DNA of 10,155 nt from Planctomicrobium piriforme (GTDB lineage Bacteria; Planctomycetota; Planctomycetia; Pirellulales; PNKZ01): positions 1 through 10,155 of the forward strand of contig CAMCTH010000117.1 of NCBI GenBank assembly GCA_945877965.1. Reading direction: 5' to 3'. The notes below the pieces were generated by a model. The model saw nothing but the letters and a program-made list of their open reading frames with translations, was not told the DNA's origin and searched no databases. Positions 1 to 6,556 of this stretch are shown here, one piece after another; within the stretch, counting starts at the first letter, position 1, and each line of letters opens with the position of its first letter. Position numbers and translations under genes: made by a program.

Positions 1-300
1 CGACCGGTGACAAGCTAGCACGGTGCTAGACTTCCCAGGTGCGAGGCGGCCCACCCAGGTCGGTCTGCAAAGCCCGAACGAAGGTCGTTCAGGCGGTTGC
101 AGCAGACCTCGGCATAATCGGAACAGACGGCAGGTTCGACGCGTTTGGTGCGGCACGGGAAGCGGGGTTTACGCTCCCAGCAAAAAGCCGGCCAATCGCT
201 AATACACGACCTAGGTTTGTTCAGAAGCCGACACGAAGCGGACGGGGCATTCAACCACGCGGGCGGCGCATCGCAGGCCGGTTAGAGAAAACAAACTTCC
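1..300. other. Gene-free left flank with hairpins
   Basis: I see no convincing coding sequence here. The open frames that cross it have no recognisable protein content, and the reverse-strand frame ends in poorly conserved-looking sequence. What it does hold is secondary structure: a 10-bp hairpin at 12-33 and an extended interrupted hairpin at 62-108, listed separately. The last 190 bases show no clear repeat or promoter; a TAATAC at 200-205 could be a -10 box but lacks a matching -35. The stretch is probably the leader or promoter region of the gene starting at 301, and may hold a small RNA. Confidence 0.5.
12..108 (+). ncRNA. Candidate structured RNA element (hairpins)
   Basis: Two strong inverted repeats lie here. 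The first pairs 12-21 with 23-33: arms CTAGCAC and GTGCTAG, extended by AAG/CTT across one bulged A. The second is a two-part hairpin. GGTCTGC (62-68) pairs with GCAGACC (102-108). After an internal loop, positions 72-81 pair with 85-94 (GCC-C-GAACGA against TCGTTC-A-GGC, one mismatch) around an AGG loop. A shorter pairing, GGTG (38-41) with CACC (52-55), lies between them. No T-run follows the hairpins, so a simple terminator is unlikely. I compared it by eye with SRP RNA, RNase P RNA and tmRNA signatures and found none. It could be a small RNA, a 5' leader element or chance pairing; strand is uncertain. Confidence 0.25.
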
Positions 301-993
301 ATGGGATTCATCAAACGTCTGTTCAAGAACGTGTTTCGCGAGGGACAAACCCAAACGAGCACGAACGGCAGCTTTCAGGCCGTCAGCGACGAAGCGCTCG
401 AGGCTCACCTCGGCATCGTCCGCTACGGCGACTTCGTGCTGACCGATGCCGTGCGACCCTCGTACGACTTGCAAGTCGTGCCGTCGCAAGGTTATCGCCA
501 CGACGTCTACAACGACTCGGACAACAAAACGAGCGTGCCGGTACTGATGGCGTCCGCCACCAATCACAGCCTGTTCGAAACGTTCATTGAGCTGCTCGAT
601 CCGCTCGGCTTCGAAGTCGACGTCGTGCTCGAGACCAGCCATCAACGCAACAACAAAGGCCACGTCGATCTGTATCGCGAGCACATTGATCTGCCGGTGC
701 TCAAGAGCATCTTGTACGAATACGAAGACCTGCTGTTGAACGACGGTTGCACCGGCATCGCCGTGCTGAACCCGAACATTCCGCAGGAAGTTCAATTCGA
801 CGAACACAAACTGTTGATCGTCTACGGCGATAACCTCGGCGATTACGAAGAGATCCTGAAGCAAGGGGGCATCGGCTGCCGCGAGGAGATGAAGTTCATC
901 ACCGAAGCGGAGCACGTCCACTCTTCGAGCGATTACTATCGTGATCAGTTCGAGGAACTCAAAATGCGATTGGGGATGGACTCGCACTACTAG
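301..993 (+). CDS. Conserved-looking protein of unknown function, 230 aa
   Basis: I do not recognise a named family. The product is an acidic soluble protein with no signal peptide and no membrane segment. Residues 1-14 (MGFIKRLFKNVFRE) form a basic amphipathic stretch that could touch the membrane surface. Residues 80-145 alternate hydrophobic strands and helices (for example FETFIELLDPLGFEVDVVLE), consistent with a compact alpha/beta fold. Only two cysteines are present (150 and 193). The C-terminal 30 residues are rich in E, H, S and Y and likely helical. The frame is open throughout with third-position GC bias like its neighbours, so I consider it a real gene. ATG at 301 is the natural start, but no good ribosome binding site precedes it (only a purine stretch, AGAGAAAA). 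It stands alone and converges on the esterase gene across a GC hairpin. Function is unknown. Confidence 0.8.
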   Translation: MGFIKRLFKNVFREGQTQTSTNGSFQAVSDEALEAHLGIVRYGDFVLTDAVRPSYDLQVVPSQGYRHDVYNDSDNKTSVPVLMASATNHSLFETFIELLDPLGFEVDVVLETSHQRNNKGHVDLYREHIDLPVLKSILYEYEDLLLNDGCTGIAVLNPNIPQEVQFDEHKLLIVYGDNLGDYEEILKQGGIGCREEMKFITEAEHVHSSSDYYRDQFEELKMRLGMDSHY

Positions 994-1022
994 CGAAGTC
1001 GCGGGGATGCGACGACGTTGGG

Positions 1023-1040
1023 ACGACCGTGGACGGTCGT
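1023..1040. repeat. Short perfect palindrome downstream of the 230-aa gene
   Basis: ACGACCGT and ACGGTCGT form a perfect 8-bp inverted repeat around GG, 30 bases after the stop codon at 993. It would fold as a small hairpin in the mRNA tail. It has no following T-run, so it is more likely part of a 3' end structure or a protein-binding palindrome than a terminator by itself. Confidence 0.4.
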
Positions 1041-1060
1041 TGCGGCGAGTCTGGGAAACG

Positions 1061-1096
1061 CGCGAGCCGCCGGGGGTACCAACCCGGCGGCTCGTG
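1061..1096. terminator. Bidirectional GC hairpin between convergent genes
   Basis: The 12-base arms CGAGCCGCCGGG (1063-1074) and CCCGGCGGCTCG (1083-1094) are perfectly complementary. On the + strand one G-U and one C-G pair extend the stem to 14 bp, enclosing an 8-base loop that contains GGTACC. It lies between two converging genes that end at 993 and 1121, as expected of a shared terminator. The flanks are only weakly T-rich (TGTTGTTGA on +, CGTTTCCC on -), so termination by the hairpin alone is not certain. It could also be a member of an intergenic repeat family. Confidence 0.6.
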
Positions 1097-1120
1097 TTGT
1101 TGATAGAGAGAGGGTGGCGT

Positions 1121-1876
1121 CTACTTTATCTCCGGCAAATAATCGCGCAATCCCGGCTCGACCTTTCGCAACTCGTCGACTACGAGCGGCGCAATCGCCG
1201 CAGCGCCGACCGCCGACAGGTGCGTCCCGTCCATCCTCCCCGGCAACTCCGGGTGCGGCGGGCCCAACGTCGCCGATTTCTCAGGTCCGAGTTGCTCGAC
1301 CAACTCCAAGCTGCGGCGATGCAGATCGATGAGCGGCACTTTCTTCTCCGCCGCGACCGCCTTCATCGCGTCGACATAGGGCGCGAGGTTTGAATCGATT
1401 TTTCCCTCGGGCGAAAAAATCCGCCGGACCATCGACGTCACCAAGATCGGCTGCGCCCCGGCTTCGCGCGCTTGATCGACGTACTGGATGAGGTACTCGC
1501 GATAAGTCGTGTTCGGCGTCGTCTCGCGATCGGGCCCTTTGCCGGGCTGATCGTTGTGGCCGAACTGGATCAGCACAAAGTCGGGCTTCTGTGCCAGCGC
1601 GTTCTTCCAATTCCCCTTGTCATAGAAGCTCTTCGAGCTCTGCCCGCCACGAGCCAAATTGATGCACTCGGCAGGGGGCTTCAGGAGCCCGGCAAACGCC
1701 AGCCCCCAGCCGGCCGTGTCGGTCACCGTCGAATCGCCGACCAGCACGATCCGCACTTTTTTCGTCGGAGGTTCGTCGGCTGCGCTCAAGTCGGCGACGA
1801 AGACTGCCAGAAGCACAAACGCGATCGAAGCCCAGGCATTCGACCGAAGACGCTGACACGCAGAGAAGAAAGGCAT
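1121..1876 (-). CDS. Secreted SGNH/GDSL-family esterase (rhamnogalacturonan acetylesterase-like), 251 aa
   Basis: This is a serine esterase of the SGNH hydrolase superfamily, closest by motif pattern to CE12 rhamnogalacturonan acetylesterases (YesT type), which remove acetyl groups from pectic polysaccharides. From the ATG at 1876, residues 1-32 are a signal peptide (hydrophobic core ASIAFVLLAVFVA, likely cleavage after LSA), so it should be exported. Catalytic blocks are all present: block I GDST with nucleophile Ser49, block II ARGGQSS near residues 76-81, block III FGHND with Asn108, and block V DGTH with Asp216 and His219. The length fits the family. The frame is open further upstream to 2044, but the signal peptide places the start at 1876; no clear ribosome binding site is visible there. 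Exact substrate is inferred from family only; other acetylated sugars are possible. Confidence 0.88.
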   Translation of the reverse strand: MPFFSACQRLRSNAWASIAFVLLAVFVADLSAADEPPTKKVRIVLVGDSTVTDTAGWGLAFAGLLKPPAECINLARGGQSSKSFYDKGNWKNALAQKPDFVLIQFGHNDQPGKGPDRETTPNTTYREYLIQYVDQAREAGAQPILVTSMVRRIFSPEGKIDSNLAPYVDAMKAVAAEKKVPLIDLHRRSLELVEQLGPEKSATLGPPHPELPGRMDGTHLSAVGAAAIAPLVVDELRKVEPGLRDYLPEIK

Positions 1877-1891
1877 GGTGAAGCCCGGCAA

Positions 1892-1919
1892 ATGGGTGAA
1901 GGGAGCGAGTGGCTGAATG
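1892..1919. repeat. Degenerate 7-base-period array upstream of the esterase
   Basis: Four consecutive heptamers end in G, as in ATGGGTG and AAGGGAG, then diverge. The array lies 16 bases upstream of the esterase start codon. It is the weakest of the heptamer arrays in this window and I include it because the same 7-base spacing recurs elsewhere. Confidence 0.35.
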
Positions 1920-1965
1920 ATAACTCCGCCGCTACTCCACTTCGAGCCTGCGATATGTCGCATAG

Positions 1966-1997
1966 CCAAAAAGCAAACCGCGGGCTTGCGCCCGCGG
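1966..1997 (-). terminator. Intrinsic terminator of the VIT/VWA gene
   Basis: CCGCGGGC (1978-1985) and GCCCGCGG (1990-1997) form a perfect 8-bp stem. Read on the minus strand, the loop is GCAA, a stable GNRA tetraloop, and the stem is followed by TTTGCTTTTT (1968-1977). A stable GC stem followed by a U-rich tract is the classic rho-independent layout. It lies about 50 bases past the stop codon at 2045, and separates the VIT/VWA gene from the downstream esterase gene on the same strand. Confidence 0.72.
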
Positions 1998-2011
1998 CTC
2001 GCCGTCTGCCC

Positions 2012-2046
2012 CAGTTCTGTCAACTGGCTTCCGTCAACCGTCAACT
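2012..2046. repeat. Heptamer array abutting the VIT/VWA stop codon
   Basis: Five 7-base units in a row, three of them GTCAACT or GTCAACC and the others related, all with C at the sixth position. The last unit supplies two bases of the minus-strand TAG stop at 2045-2047, so the array begins exactly where the coding sequence ends. This unit sequence differs from those of the other arrays in the window. Confidence 0.6.
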
Positions 2047-4348
2047 ACTTCGGCGGTTCGACCAGTAGCGTTTCGTCGCCGAGGTTCACCAGCACCGGCT
2101 CATCGCTCACCAGGTACTGCGTCAACTGTCGGCCGTGCTTGCGGGCGAGTTCAAAGTACTCGTCGGTGAATTGCGTCACGCGGCGGGCTTTCTTGGTTTG
2201 CTCTTCGGTCACGGTCGAGTCGATCCATTGCGAGCCACGTAGGAAGAACGACTTGTTGCCGACGTTGCGGTTCGTCGTTACGGCCACGTCGCGATCGGTC
2301 TGGGCGTCGCGGTAGACGTTGCCGCCGTAGCCTGCGCCGCCCGTGGGAGCCGCGGCCGCCGGGGCATTTTGGAGCAATCCCTTCGCGGCTCGTTGCGCGA
2401 CGCCGCTGATCCCGTCTGCCGACTTCTCCAAGATTTCGAGATTCTTCCCCGCCGTCGTTGCATTCGACGCCGTCGCGCGGAAATCGACCGTCTCGTCGGC
2501 CAGGAACGACGTGTACGGCGTCAGGATGCCGTGCCGTGTCGAGAGCTCGACTAACTCCTTGACGAGTTCCTCGTTCTTACCCTTCAGATCGAGTTGATCC
2601 AAAATCTCGCCGACGCGTCGCGTCGCCCACAGCTTCTCGATGAAGGCGAACGTATCGTCCTTGCTCTCTTTCGCTAACTCGGCGGGGAACGCGAACTCTT
2701 TTCGCTCTTTGCCGACGGAGCCTTCGACCCGCACATGGGCCGAGCCCGGCTTTTTGTAGCGACCGACGACGATCAGTTGTTCGCCGGCAAACAGATCAAA
2801 CGTCTCGCGCGGATACAAACGATTCACCGGCGGGCCGTCTTCGGTCTTCGCTTCGTCGCGGACGAATGCGAGTTTGACTTCGGTCAGCACCGGCGATTCC
2901 ATCCGGCGATAAAGTTTGGCGACGCGGGCTTCGAGATCTTCGTTCGGCCGCACGTACTCGCTCTGGCCGTAGTTCGAACGGGCCAACTTGTCGAGCAGGC
3001 GACTGTTCACGTCGTAACCGACCCCGAAGGCGATAACCCGCGCTCGGACGCGATTGTTCGACTGCGCCCGATCGACGATCCGCGACTCGTTCGTCTCGCC
3101 CGCCGTCGGCAGGCCGTCGGTCATGAACAGCACATAGTTCGGCCGATCGGAGTCTTTCAATTGCCCGAGAGCCGCACTCAGCGCGCCGTCGATGTTCGTG
3201 CTGCCGCCGGCATACAACGACTCGACGAACCCGAGCGCCTCGGCTCGGCTCTTATCGTCGAATCGTTGCAACTCCGGCTTAAAGCTTTCGATCCGATCGT
3301 CGTAGGCGATGATGTTGAACAGGTCCCCTTTGCGGAGATTGTTGACGAGGAACTTGGCCGCCCCTTTAGCTTGCTCGATCTTCTGGCCGCTCATGCTCCC
3401 CGAGCGATCGACGACGAACACGACCGTCTTGGCGGTCGGCTCGTCGTTTTCTTCGATGATCTGTGGCGCAGCGAGCAGCAAGAAGTAGCCGTCCTCCTTG
3501 GTCGACGGCCGATAGCTCAACACCTTGGCCGAGAGTTTGCCGTCGCCGACGTCGTACATCAACCGAAAGTCGGCCGTCGGGATTTCATTCTTCGTTTCAT
3601 AAACCGCCGTGGCCCGCTTCGATTCTCGCTTGATGTCGATCGCGTGCGACGGGCTATACACATTCTTGATCTTTTGATCGCTCTCGATCGTCACGCGGAC
3701 CGAAACCCGCTCGACGGCGTGCGTCGAGTACTTCGCGGTCGAGAGCGGAAAGACAAAGTCGGTGACGCCTTGATCGCGACGACAGATTTGTGTGTAGTTC
3801 AGCACGACCTTCCGTTCTTGTCCCGGCGGCACGGGGAAGACGCTCGTCTGGAACATGCCGCCGCCGAGCCATTCCAACAGCGCCGGGTCTTGGTTCTTGC
3901 GAACGATCTCTTCATAGCGACGTCGGGCTTCTTCTTTGCTCAGCAATTTGCCGGCGAGTTCTTTGCCGTCGACCATCAACGTCAGGCGGTCGATCGCACC
4001 GTCGTACGGCAACGGAAAGACGAGGGCGACTTCCATCGTCCGACTGCCGGTGTTGACGAACGTCTGGCTCACTTGAACCTGTGCGACGGAGTCGATCAGT
4101 TTGGCATTCACCTCCAGCGATTGAATCTTGTACGAGTCGTGGGGGATCGACGGGGCCGGGCGGTGCGGCGGGTGAACGAACGTCGGCCGCGGCAGGCGAA
4201 CCTGTTCCGACGGCGTCACGTTCACCAGCAACCCTTGCCCCCGCGCGGACCCCGCCGACAGCAGGAACCCGATCGCCAGGACGAGCCCGGTTAAGAAAGT
4301 CGCGATCGTCCCCTGATAACGCCGATGCTTGCAACGCTGCCGCGACAT
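2045..4348 (-). CDS. Secreted VIT and von Willebrand A domain protein, 767 aa
   Basis: The protein joins an inter-alpha-trypsin inhibitor type VIT domain to a metal-binding VWA domain, a pairing usually linked to adhesion or complex assembly outside the cytoplasm. From the ATG at 4348, residues 1-35 are a basic-then-hydrophobic signal peptide (FLTGLVLAIGFLLSAG). The VIT domain spans about 76-187 (EVALVFPLPYDGAIDRL, then VFPVPPGQERKVVLNY). The VWA domain spans about 307-487 with an intact MIDAS: DRSGS at 314-318, Thr384 in GGSTN and Asp411 in MTDG. A helical stretch follows (RHGILTPYTSFLADE near 607-619), then an Ala/Gly linker and a C-terminal module (about 695-767) starting NKSFFLRGSQWIDST. 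No sortase motif or C-terminal anchor is visible. The frame runs on to 4567, but the signal peptide and a strong GGAGG fix the start at 4348. It is divergent from the lipoprotein gene. Precise role unknown. Confidence 0.9.
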   Translation of the reverse strand: MSRQRCKHRRYQGTIATFLTGLVLAIGFLLSAGSARGQGLLVNVTPSEQVRLPRPTFVHPPHRPAPSIPHDSYKIQSLEVNAKLIDSVAQVQVSQTFVNTGSRTMEVALVFPLPYDGAIDRLTLMVDGKELAGKLLSKEEARRRYEEIVRKNQDPALLEWLGGGMFQTSVFPVPPGQERKVVLNYTQICRRDQGVTDFVFPLSTAKYSTHAVERVSVRVTIESDQKIKNVYSPSHAIDIKRESKRATAVYETKNEIPTADFRLMYDVGDGKLSAKVLSYRPSTKEDGYFLLLAAPQIIEENDEPTAKTVVFVVDRSGSMSGQKIEQAKGAAKFLVNNLRKGDLFNIIAYDDRIESFKPELQRFDDKSRAEALGFVESLYAGGSTNIDGALSAALGQLKDSDRPNYVLFMTDGLPTAGETNESRIVDRAQSNNRVRARVIAFGVGYDVNSRLLDKLARSNYGQSEYVRPNEDLEARVAKLYRRMESPVLTEVKLAFVRDEAKTEDGPPVNRLYPRETFDLFAGEQLIVVGRYKKPGSAHVRVEGSVGKERKEFAFPAELAKESKDDTFAFIEKLWATRRVGEILDQLDLKGKNEELVKELVELSTRHGILTPYTSFLADETVDFRATASNATTAGKNLEILEKSADGISGVAQRAAKGLLQNAPAAAAPTGGAGYGGNVYRDAQTDRDVAVTTNRNVGNKSFFLRGSQWIDSTVTEEQTKKARRVTQFTDEYFELARKHGRQLTQYLVSDEPVLVNLGDETLLVEPPK

Positions 4349-4354
4349 GACTCG

Positions 4355-4361
4355 ATCCTCC
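4355..4361 (-). promoter_or_regulatory. Strong ribosome binding site for the VIT/VWA gene
   Basis: On the minus strand GGAGGAT lies just upstream of the ATG at 4348, with 8 bases between GGAGG and the start codon. This is the best Shine-Dalgarno sequence in the window, and it decides the start against the longer upstream open frame. Confidence 0.8.
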
Positions 4362-4467
4362 GCTGGGGGACGACGTGCGAACGTGTTCATTCCTACCCGA
4401 TTCGACGCCGGCTGCGCTGTTGAAGTTCCATTATCAATGCAATGGGCGTCGATCGCGGTGCCAATTC

Positions 4468-4523
4468 GGTTCTCCCGCTCTCCCACTCTCGCTATCTCCC
4501 CCTCTGAACTCGCCTCGCTACTC
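4468..4523. repeat. Degenerate C/T-rich heptamer tract
   Basis: Eight units fit a 7-base frame, for example CCGCTCT and CCCACTC, with C at the second position in most units. Divergence among units is high, so this is a decayed or loosely conserved array. It fills the lipoprotein-side half of the divergent promoter region. Confidence 0.4.
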
Positions 4524-4585
4524 CTTACGCCGACTGATCTTGCAGCGAGAAGGGCACCTCGCCACACTACCGCCCCCGAAAATCC

Positions 4586-4589
4586 GAGG
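4586..4589 (+). promoter_or_regulatory. Ribosome binding site of the lipoprotein gene
   Basis: GAGG lies 5 bases before the ATG at 4595, supporting that start codon, which is also the one that yields a complete export signal. Confidence 0.6.
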
Positions 4590-4594
4590 TCTCC

Positions 4595-5434
4595 ATGCGC
4601 TCGCGGGCTCGCCGTGCTCTCTGCCTTTGCCTCGTCGGCTGTCTAGCCGTCGCGGGGGGCTGCGCGCTCTGGCGGAATGAAAAACGACCGCCGCCGCTGG
4701 AGAATCCGATCTCGGTCCCGTTCACGAATTGCGATGATCTGTGGAACGTGATCGTCGACGTCGTCGATGACGATTTCGATATCGCGACCGAGCAACGCGT
4801 GCGCCAAGCGGGCGACGTGCTGACCGTCGGGCGGATCGACACCGCGCCGCAAGTCGGCGCGACGTTGCTCGAACCGCGGCGCGGCGATGCGGCCGACAAG
4901 TACCAACGGCTGCACGGCACGTTGCAATCGCTTCGTCGTCGCGCCGTCATTCAAGTCATTCCGGCCGGCGACACGTTTCAAATCGAAGCGCTGGTCTACA
5001 AGGAGCTTGAAGACCTTTCACGCCCCGAGTTCAGTACGGCCGGCTCGGCGACGTTCCGCAACGACGGTTCGCTCGTGCGCGTGGAAGAAGCGACCGGCGT
5101 GCTGCAACCGACGCTCGGTTGGATTCCGCTCGGCCGCGACATGATCATGGAGCAAAAGCTGCTCGCCAAGATCATCGCGCACACCGGCGCGACGCGGACG
5201 CAATTCAACAACGGGTCGACGCCGTTCGGGATTTCGCCCGAGCAGTATCTGCCGCCGGGTGCGGCGGTGCCATCCAACTCGTCGCCATACTCGGAGACGT
5301 TGCAAAAGCCGCCGAGCGAAACGTTGCCGTCCTTTGACGGCGGCCGCGTGCTGGAAAGCGTTCCGCCCGGATCGACGTCGCCGAGCGGTCCAACGTTATC
5401 GCCGGGCCCGAACTTGCAACCGGTGCCGTTTTAG
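4595..5434 (+). CDS. Predicted lipoprotein of unknown function, 279 aa
   Basis: The N-terminus has several arginines, a hydrophobic core and then a lipobox-like end. Cys23 (AVAGGC) is the likelier lipidated residue by signal length, while Cys16 (LVGC) fits the consensus better but leaves a very short core. After cleavage the protein would be anchored to a membrane by lipid. Residues 40-190 look like a folded domain with alternating strands and helices (DDLWNVIVDVVDDDFDIATEQ, AVIQVIPAGDTFQIEALVYKEL). Residues from about 215 to the end are rich in Pro, Ser and Gly, a flexible tail. I do not recognise a family. It is divergent from the VIT/VWA gene, which suggests, but does not show, that the two envelope proteins are co-regulated. 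Its TAG stop overlaps the histidine kinase stop on the other strand. Confidence 0.8.
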   Translation: MRSRARRALCLCLVGCLAVAGGCALWRNEKRPPPLENPISVPFTNCDDLWNVIVDVVDDDFDIATEQRVRQAGDVLTVGRIDTAPQVGATLLEPRRGDAADKYQRLHGTLQSLRRRAVIQVIPAGDTFQIEALVYKELEDLSRPEFSTAGSATFRNDGSLVRVEEATGVLQPTLGWIPLGRDMIMEQKLLAKIIAHTGATRTQFNNGSTPFGISPEQYLPPGAAVPSNSSPYSETLQKPPSETLPSFDGGRVLESVPPGSTSPSGPTLSPGPNLQPVPF

Positions 5435-6336
5435 TTCGTCGGCGAGGTGGTCTTCTGCGGCTCGCTCTTCACCGCACCGATCGGCGGCATGAATGCTTCC
5501 CGCGGCGGGGCGGGGGCTTGCGTCTCCGGGGCCGCGATCGTCACGGGCTTCGCACTCACCGGATGAGCCGACGGAATGCGGAACGTGAACGCCGTCCCTT
5601 TGCCGGGCGCGCTCTCGACTCGAATCTTGCCGTGATGCGCCTCGATGATGTTCTTGCACATGGAGAGACCGAGGCCCGTGCCGCCGTGCCCCGCTTCGTC
5701 CGGCCCCGACTTCGTCGTATAGTACGCTTCGAAAATCCGTTGCAACGTCTCGGGCGTCATGCCGCTGCCGGTGTCGCGCACCGAAAGCTCGACCATGTCG
5801 GTCGCTGGATCATGGCTCAGCTGCACGAAGATCCGCCCACCTTGCGGCATCGCTTGTCGCGCGTTGATCAGCACGTTCATCAGCACCTGCTGAATCTGAT
5901 TCGTGTTGGCCATCGCGGGCGGCGTGGGGTGGATCGTCCGCTCGACCTGCACGTGGTACTTCATCATGTCGCGCTCAAGCAGCATCAGCGTATCGTCAAC
6001 GACCTTCACCATGTCGGTCGCTTCGAACGTCGCGGTCCGGTTACGGGCAAAGCCCAAGATGCCGTTCGTGATTCGGGCACAGCGGTTGGCGGCAGTCAGA
6101 ATCTTTTCGAAGGCCTTGGTCGCCGTCTCGCCGGTCGGGTTTTTGAGCCCGAGCTTGGCGTAATTGATGATCGTCATCAGCACGTTGTTGAACTCGTGGG
6201 TCGTCGTGCCGACCAGCTCGCCGAGGGCGGTTTGCTTTTGGGCTTGGGCCAGTTGCTCTTTGAGCTGAGCCGTTTGCTCTTGGAGCAGCGCCACTTGTTC
6301 CGTGAGTTTCTGAACGTCGGTTCCGCCTGCCGTCAT
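5431..6336 (-). CDS. Soluble sensor histidine kinase, 301 aa
   Basis: This is a two-component histidine kinase: it should autophosphorylate on histidine and pass the phosphate to a response regulator. Residues 5-37 form a Gln/Glu-rich coiled coil. The H-box THEFNN puts the phospho-acceptor at His47, in a HisKA-type dimerisation helix. The HATPase part has the N-box VLMNVLINARQAM (Mg-binding Asn158), G1 DTGSGM (188-193), F-box IFEAYYTTK (201-209) and G2 GHGGTGLGLS (216-225). All motifs look intact. There is no membrane segment, PAS, GAF or receiver domain, so it probably takes its signal from a partner protein through the coiled coil. The last 45 residues are a Pro/Ala-rich tail. No response regulator is adjacent, so it is an orphan kinase. 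The ATG at 6336 has only a weak AAGGCGG upstream. Confidence 0.9.
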   Translation of the reverse strand: MTAGGTDVQKLTEQVALLQEQTAQLKEQLAQAQKQTALGELVGTTTHEFNNVLMTIINYAKLGLKNPTGETATKAFEKILTAANRCARITNGILGFARNRTATFEATDMVKVVDDTLMLLERDMMKYHVQVERTIHPTPPAMANTNQIQQVLMNVLINARQAMPQGGRIFVQLSHDPATDMVELSVRDTGSGMTPETLQRIFEAYYTTKSGPDEAGHGGTGLGLSMCKNIIEAHHGKIRVESAPGKGTAFTFRIPSAHPVSAKPVTIAAPETQAPAPPREAFMPPIGAVKSEPQKTTSPTN

Positions 6337-6556
6337 CGTCGGGCCGCCTTTGCCATGCTGCGAGGTCTACGGAAGCTGCCGGGTTCGCCGGCCGTGCGCG
6401 TCTTAACTCTCGGTCGGTCCGCGAGTTCCGCACGCCCTGGAGTTATCGTCTCGTCGGGCTGGTCGACTGAAACGGCGATCGATATGATCGTTGGCCGCAG
6501 CGAAAGAATCGTTGCAAGCCCGGGCGATCCGCTCGTTTCCACACGGAAGTGGTTCC
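6337..6556. promoter_or_regulatory. Divergent intergenic region, histidine kinase and 86-aa gene
   Basis: These 220 bases separate two divergent starts. A small palindromic stem, CGATC/GATCG around GATAT, lies at 6476-6490 and could be an operator or chance. I see no convincing -35/-10 pair and no repeat array here. Confidence 0.25.
6545..6549 (+). promoter_or_regulatory. Ribosome binding site of the 86-aa gene
   Basis: GGAAG lies 7 bases before the ATG at 6557. It favours this start over the in-frame ATG at 6491, whose extra 22 residues look non-conserved and which lacks a ribosome binding site. Confidence 0.6.

Larger units (their letters stand above)
4349..4594. promoter_or_regulatory. 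Divergent intergenic region, VIT/VWA and lipoprotein genes
   Basis: This 246-base gap must carry promoters for both divergent genes. I see no confident -35/-10 pair. On the minus strand GATAAT (4430-4435) resembles a -10 box about 80 bases before the VIT/VWA start, without a good -35 partner. Much of the half nearer the lipoprotein gene is a C/T-rich degenerate heptamer tract. Confidence 0.35.

Noticed and set aside
36..108. Possible signal recognition particle RNA (CCAGGTC and AGCAG-like words)
   Set aside because: The apical loop is AGG closed by GAACGA/TCGTTC, not the conserved GGAA tetraloop, and the symmetric loop is missing.
131..140. GGTTCGA resembling a tRNA T-loop
   Set aside because: There is no flanking T-stem pairing, acceptor stem or anticodon arm around it.
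211..987. 258-residue open frame on the - strand
   Set aside because: It mirrors the 230-residue gene at 301-993; the Val/Asp/His-rich translation is a typical shadow, while the forward frame has balanced composition.
1877..2044. N-terminal extension of the esterase by 56 residues
   Set aside because: It would bury the signal peptide inside the protein and runs through a terminator hairpin.
2735..4294. 519-residue open frame on the + strand
   Set aside because: It lies fully antisense to the VIT/VWA gene, whose domains and motifs are clear. The translation is Arg/Val/Asp-rich low-information sequence typical of antisense frames in GC-rich DNA.
4349..4567. N-terminal extension of the VIT/VWA protein by 73 residues
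   Set aside because: The extra residues precede a clean signal peptide and a strong GGAGGAT at 4355-4361, and part of them is translated heptamer repeat.
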